In this document: positions 55,146 through 63,180 of the stretch, one piece after another | Layout: each line of letters opens with the position of its first letter | How positions within the stretch are numbered: the stretch's first letter is position 1 | DNA from: Paracoccaceae bacterium | GTDB taxonomy: Bacteria > Pseudomonadota > Alphaproteobacteria > Rhodobacterales > Rhodobacteraceae | NCBI GenBank assembly: GCA_027013095.1 | Contig: JALUYI010000054.1 | Coordinates: 1-64,000 of the forward strand | DNA length: 64,000 bases | Direction of reading: 5' to 3' | Translations under genes and position numbers: made by a program | The notes under the pieces: generated by a model | What the model saw: only the letters and a program-made list of their open reading frames with translations | Told to the model about the DNA's origin: nothing | The model's database searches: none

Positions 55146-56204
55146 ATGTCGGGAAACGAAAACGGGATGACCTATCGGGATGCGGGCGTTGACATCGACG
55201 CCGGCAACGCGCTGGTGGCGCGGATCAAACCGGCGGCTCAGGCCAGTGCGCGCCCCGGGGTGATGGATGCGCTCGGCGGGTTCGGGGCGCTGTTCGATCT
55301 GCGGGCGGCGGGCTATCGCGATCCGGTTCTGGTGGCGGCAACCGATGGCGTTGGCACCAAGCTGAAAATCGCGATCGAGACCGGGATGGTTGGCAATGTC
55401 GGTCAGGATCTGGTGGCCATGTGCGTCAACGATCTGGTGTGCCAGGGGGCTGAACCCCTGTTTTTCCTGGATTATTTCGCAACGGGTCGTCTGGATGTGG
55501 AGCGCGCCGCAGAGGTGATCGAAGGGATTTCCAAGGGCTGCCAGATGGCCGGTTGCGCCCTGATTGGAGGGGAAACGGCCGAGATGCCGGGCATGTATCA
55601 GGGGGCCGATTTCGATTTAGCAGGCTTTGCGCTTGGTGCGCTCGAGCGCGGGGAAAACCTGCCGCGCAACGTGGCCGCGGGCGATGTGTTGCTGGGGCTT
55701 GGGGCCAGCGGTGTTCACTCCAACGGCTATTCGCTGGTCCGGCAGATCGTTGAAACAAGCGGTCTGGGCTGGGATGCGGATTGCCCGTTTGGCGCCGGAC
55801 GTCTGGGGCAGGCGCTGTTGACCCCGACCCGGATCTATGTGCGCGCAGCGCGAGCGGCCATGGCCGCCGGGGATGTTCACGCGCTGGCCCATATCACCGG
55901 TGGCGGGCTGATCGAGAATTTGCCCCGGGCGCTGCCCGATGCCTTGGGCGCAACGATAGATCTGGACAGCTGGCAGCCCCCGGCGGTGTTTCAATGGCTG
56001 GCACGCGTGGGGGGGCTGGCCGAGGGCGAGGTCCTGAAAACCTTTAATGCCGGTATCGGAATGGTTCTGGTGGTTGCACCCGCCTCCGAGGCGGCGGTCC
56101 GCCGCGCGCTGGGTGAAGCCGGGGAAACGGTCACGCGCCTTGGCACGGTCACCCGACGGGCCACGGACGGTCCGGCCCTGACGCTGCGTGGTGCGCTGTT
56201 CTGA
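55146..56204 (+). CDS. purM: Phosphoribosylformylglycinamidine cyclo-ligase PurM
   Basis: PurM (AIR synthase) closes the imidazole ring in purine synthesis using ATP. The 352-residue product shows the [16 protein letters not shown] start, [12 protein letters not shown], the [22 protein letters not shown] segment, [12 protein letters not shown] and [14 protein letters not shown] chose the ATG at 55146. It overlaps purN by 1 base. Confidence 0.95.
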   Translation: MSGNENGMTYRDAGVDIDAGNALVARIKPAAQASARPGVMDALGGFGALFDLRAAGYRDPVLVAATDGVGTKLKIAIETGMVGNVGQDLVAMCVNDLVCQGAEPLFFLDYFATGRLDVERAAEVIEGISKGCQMAGCALIGGETAEMPGMYQGADFDLAGFALGALERGENLPRNVAAGDVLLGLGASGVHSNGYSLVRQIVETSGLGWDADCPFGAGRLGQALLTPTRIYVRAARAAMAAGDVHALAHITGGGLIENLPRALPDALGATIDLDSWQPPAVFQWLARVGGLAEGEVLKTFNAGIGMVLVVAPASEAAVRRALGEAGETVTRLGTVTRRATDGPALTLRGALF

Positions 56205-56800
56205 TGGCAAAACGCGTCGCCATTCTGATTTCCGGCGGGGGCTCGAACATGGAGGCTCTGGTGCGCGCGATGCAGCAGAAAGATTACCCCGCGCGCCCGG
56301 TTCTGGTGTTGGCCAATACCCCCGAGGCGGCCGGTCTGGCGCGCGCCCGGCGCCTTGGAGTGGCGATGGCGGTGGTGGATCACCGCGATTTTTCTGGTGC
56401 GCGCCATGCGTTCGAGGCCGCCCTTGAGGCTGCCCTCCAGACCGCCGCCCCCGATATCCTGTGCCTTGCGGGGTTTATGCGCATCCTGACCCCGGCCTTC
56501 ACGGCGCGCTGGCAGGGGCGGGTGTTGAACATCCACCCCTCGCTGTTGCCCCGATATCAGGGGCTCAACACCCATGCCCGCGCCCTTGCTGCTGGTGACA
56601 CCGAGGCGGGCTGCACCGTGCATCAGGTCACAGCGGCGCTGGATGACGGGCCGATTCTCGGTCAGGCCCGGGTTCCCATTCTGCCGGGCGATAATGCCGA
56701 AACGCTGGCCGCGCGGGTTCTGGAGCAGGAGCATCGCCTTTACCCTGCGGTGCTCGGCCGCTTTGCCCAAGGCGATCGACGCCCGGTGTTCCTGCCATGA
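56204..56800 (+). CDS. purN: Phosphoribosylglycinamide formyltransferase PurN
   Basis: PurN transfers formyl from 10-formyl-THF to GAR. The 198-residue product shows VAILISGGGSNMEALV, LCLAGFMRIL with the substrate loop, and the catalytic context NIHPSLLPRYQG with Asn/His plus an Asp in ALDDGPIL. The ATG overlaps the purM stop (TGATG). It overlaps the downstream TfoX-like gene by 4 bp. Confidence 0.94.
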   Translation: MAKRVAILISGGGSNMEALVRAMQQKDYPARPVLVLANTPEAAGLARARRLGVAMAVVDHRDFSGARHAFEAALEAALQTAAPDILCLAGFMRILTPAFTARWQGRVLNIHPSLLPRYQGLNTHARALAAGDTEAGCTVHQVTAALDDGPILGQARVPILPGDNAETLAARVLEQEHRLYPAVLGRFAQGDRRPVFLP

Positions 56801-57150
56801 GTGCGCCGGTCTCGTCGATCCGAAACCTCGGTCCGGCCGCTGACATCAGCTATGGCCGCGCCGGTATCAATACGGCGCGGGCGTTGCGGGCGCTGGGGCC
56901 CGACGAGGCCTATCTCAGGATGTTGCTGGCTGGCGGCAGGCCCCATTTCATCGGCTATTACGCCATGGTCATGGGGGTGCAGGGGCGGCCTTGGAATGAT
57001 TGTCAGGGGGCGGAAAAGGCGGCGCTGCGCCAGCGGTTCGATGCGCTTTCGGCCCGCGCGCGCGCCGCGCCCCCCCAAGATGTGGCTATCGACGTCGAGC
57101 TTCGGCGTATTGGCGTCATTGTTCCCCCGTCAAAGGCCGATCACAGATAG
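56797..57150 (+). CDS. TfoX/Sxy C-terminal-domain protein
   Basis: The 117-residue protein matches the TfoX C-terminal domain: SSIRNLGPAADISYGRAGIN, then ARALRALGPDEAYLRMLLAG and WNDCQGAEKAALRQRFDAL. The helix-hairpin-helix-like domain may bind nucleic acid or protein. The N-terminal TfoX domain is missing, so it is a stand-alone C-terminal domain. Coupled to purN (4 bp overlap) and overlapping the convergent dctD by 10 bp. A competence role as in Haemophilus Sxy is not implied. Confidence 0.72.
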   Translation: MSAPVSSIRNLGPAADISYGRAGINTARALRALGPDEAYLRMLLAGGRPHFIGYYAMVMGVQGRPWNDCQGAEKAALRQRFDALSARARAAPPQDVAIDVELRRIGVIVPPSKADHR

Positions 57151-58478
57151 TCCGAGCGGCTCAGCCCGTATTTCGCCATTTTTTCGTTCAGGGTCCGGCG
57201 CGGCAGGCTGAGCTCCTCCATCACCGCCGCTATCGAACCGCGATGCCGACGCATGGTGTTGTCGATCAGCATGCGCTCGAAGGCTTCGACATATTCCTTC
57301 AGGGGTTTACCCTCGCCGGTCAGGGTGGTCTGCACGTTGGTGTCGTCAGAGACCAGAAGCGAGGTGATCGAGCCGCCCCCCCGGCGGCTTTGCAGCACCG
57401 CGCGCTCGGCCAGATTGATCAGCTGGCGTACGTTTCCGGGCCACGGGGCCTGCAGCAGTTGCGCCGCCTCACGGGCCGAGACCTCGGGCGCGTCGCAACC
57501 GTATTCCTCGGCGAATGTCTTGATGAAGCGGCTGAACAGGGTCAGGATGTCCTCGCCCCGTTGGCGCAAGGGCGGCGGAGTGATCCGCATGGCCGCCAGA
57601 CGATAGTAAAGGTCGCTGCGCAGGCGGTCTTCGCAGCTCTCGCCGCTGTCTTGCAGGTTGCAGATGGCGATCAGGCGGATCGGCAGGGTTTCGCCGGGCT
57701 CCTGCTCGCCGATCAGGCTGGACAGTCGGGCCTGCAGGGCGGGGGGCAGGCTTTCGATATCCTCAAGGCAGAGGGTGCCGCCGCGGGCCTCCTGAATCAT
57801 CGGCAAGGGTGTGCCTGCGGGGGGAGGGCCGAACAGGCGGGCGCTGAGCTCGGCCTCGTCATAGGCCGCGCAGCTGATGGTCAGCAGTTTTTTGCCCTGA
57901 CGCGGGCCGCAGGCGTGCAGGGCATGGGCGACCAGACTTTTGCCGGTGCCGGTCTCGCCGTCGATCAGCACATGCCCGTCGGCCTGTGCCAGATCCAGAA
58001 TGTCCTCGCGCAGCCGCCCCATCACCGGGGATGAGCCGACCAGCTTGCGCAACAGGACCGTGCCATCGGACAGCTCGCGCCTGAGGGTGCGGTTGTCCAG
58101 CGTCAGGCGCCGGGTCTGAACCGCGCGCCGGGCCAGATCGGCCATGCGCTCGGGGTCAAAGGGTTTTTCCAGAAAGTCATAGGCGCCGACCTGCATCGCC
58201 TCGACCGCCATTGGCACATCGCCGTGGCCGGTGATCAGGATGACGGGCAGGGCGGAATCCATGGTCATCAGGCGCTTGAGAAAGCTCATGCCGTCCATAC
58301 CCGGCATCTTGATGTCACTGATGACGATGCCCTTGAACTCGGGCGTCAGCACCGCCAGAGCCTGCTCGGCGCTGGCAAAGGTGCGGGTGTCATAGCCCGA
58401 CAGCGACAGCCATTGCGAGATCGACTGGCGCATGTCCTCTTCGTCATCGACGATGGCGATGGTCATTGTCTGAGACAT
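57141..58478 (-). CDS. dctD: DctD-type response regulator with degenerate sigma-54 activation region
   Basis: The 445-residue protein has a receiver domain (phosphoacceptor Asp55 in VISDIKMPG), a central AAA+ domain and a Fis-type helix-turn-helix (LSLPRRTLNEKMAKYGLS). Walker A is intact (GETGTGKS, 174-181), but the GAFTGA loop that contacts sigma-54 is missing: after RLFG the sequence is GPPPAGTPLPM. Walker B reads LCLED where activators have LxLDE. The pairing with DctB supports dicarboxylate sensing; target genes (dctPQM or dctA) are not in the window. Activation through sigma-54 is doubtful. Confidence 0.82.
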   Translation of the reverse strand: MSQTMTIAIVDDEEDMRQSISQWLSLSGYDTRTFASAEQALAVLTPEFKGIVISDIKMPGMDGMSFLKRLMTMDSALPVILITGHGDVPMAVEAMQVGAYDFLEKPFDPERMADLARRAVQTRRLTLDNRTLRRELSDGTVLLRKLVGSSPVMGRLREDILDLAQADGHVLIDGETGTGKSLVAHALHACGPRQGKKLLTISCAAYDEAELSARLFGPPPAGTPLPMIQEARGGTLCLEDIESLPPALQARLSSLIGEQEPGETLPIRLIAICNLQDSGESCEDRLRSDLYYRLAAMRITPPPLRQRGEDILTLFSRFIKTFAEEYGCDAPEVSAREAAQLLQAPWPGNVRQLINLAERAVLQSRRGGGSITSLLVSDDTNVQTTLTGEGKPLKEYVEAFERMLIDNTMRRHRGSIAAVMEELSLPRRTLNEKMAKYGLSRSDYL

Positions 58479-58496
58479 CGGGTTTCCCTTGTCCTG

Positions 58497-60263
58497 TCAC
58501 TCCGCCGCAGCGGACTCATCTTTGTATAGGGGCATTTGGATCTCGAAAACAGCCCCGCCGCGACTGCCGTTGCGTGCAATCAGTCGTCCGCCAAGATCGG
58601 CGATGATTCCCGACGAGATCGCCAGACCCAGCCCGACCCCGTCGCCGGGTTTCTTGGTGGTATAGAAGGGCTCGAACAACTGGTCGAAGTCGTCAATGCC
58701 GCGGCCGTTGTCATGCACCGACAGCTTGGCCATGTCCCCGACGCTCAGGAGAATGTCCAATTCGCGGGTTTTCATGTCCTTGGTGGCGTCAATGGCGTTG
58801 CGCAACAGGTTGACGATGACCTGCTCCAGTCGCAGTTGATCGCCCATCACCATCACCGGATCCTGCGGCAGCGAGCGGGTGATCCTGATTTCCATCTGGT
58901 TCAGTTGCGGCTCCATCATCGACAGGGCGACAGACAGGGCGTCGCGCAGATCCACCGGCTGCAGCTCATCGCCGCTCTTGCGGGCGTAGGATTTCAGCTG
59001 CCGGGTGATCGCCCCCATCCGGCCGATCAAATCGTCAATGCGCTGGAAACTGGACAGCGCTTCGTCCGGGCGGTGGCGCTGCAACAGCAGCTTGGCCCCG
59101 GCAAGATAGGTTTTCATCGCCGCCAGCGGCTGGTTCAGTTCGTGGCTGACGGCGGCTGACATTTCCCCCAGCGCCGCCAGTTTCGAGCTCTGCTGCAGGC
59201 TCTGCTCGGCGACGCGCAGGTTGGCCTCGGCCTTTTCGCGTTCCTCGATCTCGCGTGAGAGGCGGGCGTTCAGGGCCCGCAGTTCCATCGATTCGCGCTG
59301 AAAGACGCTGGATTGTTTCAAGGCGCGGCGGGACATGACGTAAAACACCAGCGCTACGAGAATGGCAAAGCCCATGATCTCGATCGCCAGAACCCCGTTG
59401 ACTCGTTCGCGCACCGAAGCAAAGGACGAGAAATAGGTCAAGCGCCAGCCCTGAAAGTTGATCTTGCCGTCAACCCGCATGATGGCGCTGCCCCGGGTGA
59501 TCGCCTCGACCGCGGTTTGCGACCAGTTCGAGGCATCCCGGATTGCCCGCTCGATGGCGCCGGGGGCGTCGGTTACCTTCAGCGCCTCCTTGACGGTCTT
59601 GTTGCGCCAGTTGGGTTCGGAGGACAGGATCACCCGGCCCGAGGAATCCGTGACCATGATTGCTTCGCCGGCCTGCGCCCATTTCTGTTCCAGCTTGGCC
59701 AGATTGACCTGTACGACGATCACCCCGATGCCCTGCTTGCCGCTCTGCAGCTTGCGCGAATAGCTGAACTGCATGGCGCCACCGTCCAGCTTTTGGGTGG
59801 TAAAGACGGTGGTGTTGGCCCTGAGCGCCTGAACGAAATAGGACATCTCGCGGTGGCGCGCCCCCAGCTCCTGGCGGTCAGTGGCGGCGACCACGCGCCC
59901 GTTGCCGTCCAGCAGGATCAGCGAGGCGGCGCCGATCTCGTTTCTGATCGAGATCAGCCGGATCGAGGTCGCAGTGTAGTCCCCCGAGTTCAGCGCCTTG
60001 ATCAGGATCGGGTCGCGCGACAACAACAGCGGCACGACCGAGGTGCGCTGCAGCTCGCTCAGGATGTTGCCAGCATAAAGGGTCAGGCGCAGGCGCGCTT
60101 GCGAGCGGGTCTCCTGCGTAAAGCGCTGGGTGAGGTAGAGGTTCGAGATCCAGACCAGCAGGATGGCAATGGCGATCACCACAACGACCACGAGGCGCGC
60201 CACCAACGAGGTGCCTACCTTCAGCAAAGACGCATCCTTTATGGCCGTTCGGTTCGCTGTCAT
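58497..60263 (-). CDS. dctB: C4-dicarboxylate sensor histidine kinase DctB
   Basis: The 588-residue kinase has two membrane helices (about 21-43 and 288-310) around a double-PAS-like periplasmic sensor, a coiled-coil linker (320-360), the H-box AAVSHELNQPLAAMKTYLA (His374), the N-box VIVNLLRNAIDATKD and G-boxes VHDNGRGI and GDGVGLGLAIS. It should phosphorylate DctD, 18 bp downstream, in response to succinate, fumarate or malate. It follows purQ by 86 bp on the same strand. Confidence 0.86.
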   Translation of the reverse strand: MTANRTAIKDASLLKVGTSLVARLVVVVVIAIAILLVWISNLYLTQRFTQETRSQARLRLTLYAGNILSELQRTSVVPLLLSRDPILIKALNSGDYTATSIRLISIRNEIGAASLILLDGNGRVVAATDRQELGARHREMSYFVQALRANTTVFTTQKLDGGAMQFSYSRKLQSGKQGIGVIVVQVNLAKLEQKWAQAGEAIMVTDSSGRVILSSEPNWRNKTVKEALKVTDAPGAIERAIRDASNWSQTAVEAITRGSAIMRVDGKINFQGWRLTYFSSFASVRERVNGVLAIEIMGFAILVALVFYVMSRRALKQSSVFQRESMELRALNARLSREIEEREKAEANLRVAEQSLQQSSKLAALGEMSAAVSHELNQPLAAMKTYLAGAKLLLQRHRPDEALSSFQRIDDLIGRMGAITRQLKSYARKSGDELQPVDLRDALSVALSMMEPQLNQMEIRITRSLPQDPVMVMGDQLRLEQVIVNLLRNAIDATKDMKTRELDILLSVGDMAKLSVHDNGRGIDDFDQLFEPFYTTKKPGDGVGLGLAISSGIIADLGGRLIARNGSRGGAVFEIQMPLYKDESAAAE

Positions 60264-60349
60264 GGGCGTAACCTACGCCGCTCTTGTGGCAGTCTCAAGG
60301 CAAGCCTGTGCCGCTGATATGGCCGCTTGCGGTTAAATCTGGCCCCGGA

Positions 60350-61021
60350 TCAGGCCGAAATCAGCGCCTTGGCCAGTGATTGGAACAGCGCCCGGCCATC
60401 GGTGCCCCCCAGATCGGGGTCGGCCCGGCGCTCGGGATGGGGCATCATGCCCAGCACCCGGCGGTTCTGAGACAAGACCCCGGCGATGTTGCCGCTCGAG
60501 CCATTGGGGTTGTCCTGATAGCTGAACGCAATCCGATCCGCGTCGCGCAGGCGCTGAACCAGCGCGTCAGAGGCGACATAATTGCCGTCGTGATGGGCGA
60601 CCGGAATGTCGATGGGCTGCCCGGCGTCATAGGCCGAGGTGAACGGGCTGTCAGCCGTCTCGACCGTCAGGCGGACCGTCTTGCAGATGAATTTCAGGCC
60701 GCTGTTTCGCATCAATGTCCCCGGCAGCAGCCCGGTTTCGCAGAGCACCTGAAAGCCGTTGCAAATCCCCAGAACCAGCCCGCCTCGGTTGGCGAAATCC
60801 GCCACCGCGCGCATAATCGGTGAGCGCCCGGCAATCGCCCCGCAGCGCAGATAGTCGCCAAAGGAAAAACCGCCGGGAATGGCGATCAGGTCCAGTCCGT
60901 CGGGCAGGCTGACATCCTTGTGCCAGACCATCCGGGGCGCGTGTCCCAAGGCCCCGGCCAGCGCCATCGCCATGTCGCGGTCGCAGTTAGAGCCGGGAAA
61001 GACGATCACCGCGGATTTCAT
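60350..61021 (-). CDS. purQ: Phosphoribosylformylglycinamidine synthase glutaminase subunit PurQ
   Basis: PurQ releases ammonia from glutamine for the PurLSQ complex. The 223-residue class I amidotransferase shows [13 protein letters not shown], the nucleophile context [11 protein letters not shown] (Cys87) and the catalytic MMPHPERR. I chose the ATG at 61021, which overlaps the purS stop (ATGA). Confidence 0.94.
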   Translation of the reverse strand: MKSAVIVFPGSNCDRDMAMALAGALGHAPRMVWHKDVSLPDGLDLIAIPGGFSFGDYLRCGAIAGRSPIMRAVADFANRGGLVLGICNGFQVLCETGLLPGTLMRNSGLKFICKTVRLTVETADSPFTSAYDAGQPIDIPVAHHDGNYVASDALVQRLRDADRIAFSYQDNPNGSSGNIAGVLSQNRRVLGMMPHPERRADPDLGGTDGRALFQSLAKALISA

Positions 61022-61260
61022 TGCTGAATATCCAGCGTGTAATCCTCGATCACGGTGTTGGCCAGCAGACGCTCGCACATCTCGCGCGCCGCCGCTGCGG
61101 CCTTTTCGGGGTCGCTTTCGTCAAGGTCCAGCTCAATCACCTTGCCTTGGCGCACGTCGCGGAGTTGATCAAAGCCCATGGCCGACAGCGCCTGCAGGAC
61201 CGCCTTGCCCTGCGGGTCCAGAACGCCCGCCTTCAATGTGATGAAAACACGTATCTTCAT
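61018..61260 (-). CDS. purS: Phosphoribosylformylglycinamidine synthase subunit PurS
   Basis: The 80-residue product has the PurS pattern: [21 protein letters not shown], then [14 protein letters not shown] and the C-terminal [14 protein letters not shown]. It bridges PurL and PurQ. It lies 3 bp behind purC and overlaps purQ by 4 bp. Confidence 0.93.
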   Translation of the reverse strand: MKIRVFITLKAGVLDPQGKAVLQALSAMGFDQLRDVRQGKVIELDLDESDPEKAAAAAREMCERLLANTVIEDYTLDIQQ

Positions 61261-61263
61261 TTC

Positions 61264-62025
61264 TCAGTTCACCAGTTTGGGGCCATGCGCGCCGTGGCCG
61301 TTCTTGGGCATCAGCCCAAGGCGGCTGGCCACCTCGGTATAGGCATCCGCCAAGTCGCCGAGGTCGCGGCGAAACACGTCCTTGTCCAGTTTGCGCCCGG
61401 TCTGGACGTCCCACAGGCGGCAGCTGTCCGGGCTGATTTCATCGGCCAGAATCAGGCGCTGGTAGTCGCCATCATAGACCCGGCCGATCTCGATCTTGAA
61501 ATCCACCAGCTTGATGTTGACCGCCATCATCACCCCGGACAGGAAATCATTGACCCTGAGTGCCAGCGCCACCATGTCGTCCAGATCCTGATGGCTGGCC
61601 CAGCCAAAGGCAAGGATATGTTCTTCGGCCACGATCGGGTCGCCGAGGGCGTCGTCCTTGTAATAGAATTCGACGATGGGGCGCGGCAGCGGGGTGCCCT
61701 CGTCAATCCCCAGACGCTTGGCAATCGAGCCGGCAGCGATATTGCGCACGACGACCTCCAGCGGGATGATCTCGACCGCCCGCACCAGTTGCTCACGCAT
61801 GTTCAGGCGGCGGATGAAATGGGTCGGTACGCCGATTCCGTTCAGCCCGGTCATGAAATATTCGCTCAGCCGGTTGTTCAGAACCCCCTTGCCCTCGATC
61901 ACGGCGCGCTTTTCGGCGTTGAAGGCGGTCGCGTCATCCTTGAAATACTGCACAAGGGTTCCGGGTTCGGGGCCTTCATAGAGGATCTTGGCCTTGCCTT
62001 CATAGATCTTCTTACGGCGTGCCAT
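61264..62025 (-). CDS. purC: SAICAR synthetase PurC
   Basis: PurC joins CAIR and aspartate using ATP. The 253-residue product shows [13 protein letters not shown], the [10 protein letters not shown] segment, [30 protein letters not shown] and the SPDSCRLWD motif. It leads purC-purS-purQ and has a plausible promoter about 80-110 bases upstream. Confidence 0.95.
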   Translation of the reverse strand: MARRKKIYEGKAKILYEGPEPGTLVQYFKDDATAFNAEKRAVIEGKGVLNNRLSEYFMTGLNGIGVPTHFIRRLNMREQLVRAVEIIPLEVVVRNIAAGSIAKRLGIDEGTPLPRPIVEFYYKDDALGDPIVAEEHILAFGWASHQDLDDMVALALRVNDFLSGVMMAVNIKLVDFKIEIGRVYDGDYQRLILADEISPDSCRLWDVQTGRKLDKDVFRRDLGDLADAYTEVASRLGLMPKNGHGAHGPKLVN

Positions 62026-62103
62026 CGTGATCTCCGATCCGGGTCTGGGGGTGTAAGCAGCGGTCGCGCATTTTGCGCGGGATTTGGTGCGGGATTTGGC
62101 GCT

Positions 62104-62132
62104 TCTATAGATAATGTCCGGGCAGGGGGCAA
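62104..62132 (-). promoter_or_regulatory. Candidate promoter of purC-purS-purQ
   Basis: On the minus strand TTGCCC (62127-62132) and TATAGA (62104-62109) are spaced exactly 17 bp. The leader of roughly 70 bases contains a duplicated 11-mer (GCGGGATTTGG on the plus strand). No riboswitch fold is recognisable. Confidence 0.45.
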
Positions 62133-62240
62133 GCTGCCTGCGTCTTTTTGCCGGGCGCGGGCTTGCAGCGGTGGGGATTGATCGTCATATAAAGCCAGAC
62201 AACCCCGTGGGCCATGCCCCGAGCCAAGCAGGAGACAGAC

Positions 62241-62555
62241 ATGACCACCTTTGATGAGCGCGAAAGCGGATTTGAGGCCAAATACGCCCATGACGAGGCA
62301 ATGCAGTTCAAGGCGCAGGCGCGTGCGAACAAGCTGGTCGGGCTGTGGGCGGCAGAGCTGCTGGGAAAATCCGGCGATGCGGCCGAGGCCTATGCGATGG
62401 AGGTGGTCAAATCCGATTTTCAGGAGGCCGGTCTTGAGGACGTTCTGCGGAAACTGGCCCAGGATCTGGGGGATCGGGCCACCGAGGCCGCGATCCGTGA
62501 CAAGATGGCGCAATGTCTGGCCGAGGCCAAGGCCCAGTTGATGCCGGAAGAATAG
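62241..62555 (+). CDS. F1F0-ATPase inhibitor zeta subunit (DUF1476)
   Basis: This 104-residue helical protein matches the Paracoccus-type zeta subunit, which blocks rotation of F1-ATPase in the hydrolysis direction through its N-terminal segment. I see MTTFDERESGFEAKYAHDEA, then ANKLVGLWAAELLGK, DAAEAYAMEVVKSDF and EDVLRKLAQDLG, all in the expected order. A GGAG site precedes the ATG at 62241 (an in-frame ATG at 62214 is less likely). The location between purC and purB is common in this group. A possible -10, TATAAA (62188-62193), lies upstream. Confidence 0.85.
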   Translation: MTTFDERESGFEAKYAHDEAMQFKAQARANKLVGLWAAELLGKSGDAAEAYAMEVVKSDFQEAGLEDVLRKLAQDLGDRATEAAIRDKMAQCLAEAKAQLMPEE

Positions 62556-62763
62556 ACTCAGGCCGCTCAAAACCTCGGCTCGCCCATTCACCCACCACTT
62601 TACACCCCGTCCGACCCTGATCCTGTCCGGCGTCGCCCGGGCGTGCGGTCGTTGACAAGACGTCTAAAATGCCCGGCAAGTTCCGGTCCGGCATTAACCC
62701 CTGATTCACACCCTGCAGGCACCCTTGACATGTGGGGGCCTCAATGGATGGGATTGTGGTCAG

Positions 62764-63048
62764 ATGACGATTTTTGAAACCAGACGAAAAGGGTGCGAAG
62801 CACTGTTTGCACGGAAAAACGAAGAATCCTACTACCGGCAGGCGCGGGCCTTGCGCCATATCGGCCTGTGGGCCGCGGCAACAATGGGAAAGGCGGGGCA
62901 TGCGGCCGAGGACTATGTCAGCAACCTGCTGGGCTGTCTGGCCCGCGCCTCGGGCGTGCGTCACGCGCTGCAGCAGGTCGAGACCGATTTGCAGGGTCTT
63001 GAGGACGCGCAAGCGATCCGCCAAAAATTCAGCGCGTTCATGCCGTGA
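62764..63048 (+). CDS. Divergent zeta-type (DUF1476-like) paralogue
   Basis: This 94-residue protein looks like a diverged tandem copy of the preceding zeta gene: MTIFETRRKGCEALFAR aligns with the zeta N-terminus, RQARALRHIGLWAAATMGKAG aligns with the core, and AAEDYVSN and DAQAIRQKF fit the later helices. The acidic and hydrophobic residues of the inhibitory head and the second half are much changed, so it may no longer inhibit F1. It starts 208 bp after the first copy; two TTGACA hexamers lie in that gap (62652-62657 and 62725-62730) without a good -10. Confidence 0.65.
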   Translation: MTIFETRRKGCEALFARKNEESYYRQARALRHIGLWAAATMGKAGHAAEDYVSNLLGCLARASGVRHALQQVETDLQGLEDAQAIRQKFSAFMP

Positions 63049-63180
63049 GGGGCACCACCGGGATAGGCGATCCATGGCGGATGGCCCGACACGCCACAGG
63101 CCGCGCGGCAGGTCGGTCGCGCGGCGGATGACCTCTGGCGTGACGGGCTGACAGCAACAGGGGACGGTCCGCCTTGCCGG

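Noticed and set aside
61021-62181. 386-codon plus-strand frame opposite purS and purC
   Set aside because: PurC and PurS are unmistakable on the minus strand; the antisense product has no family likeness.
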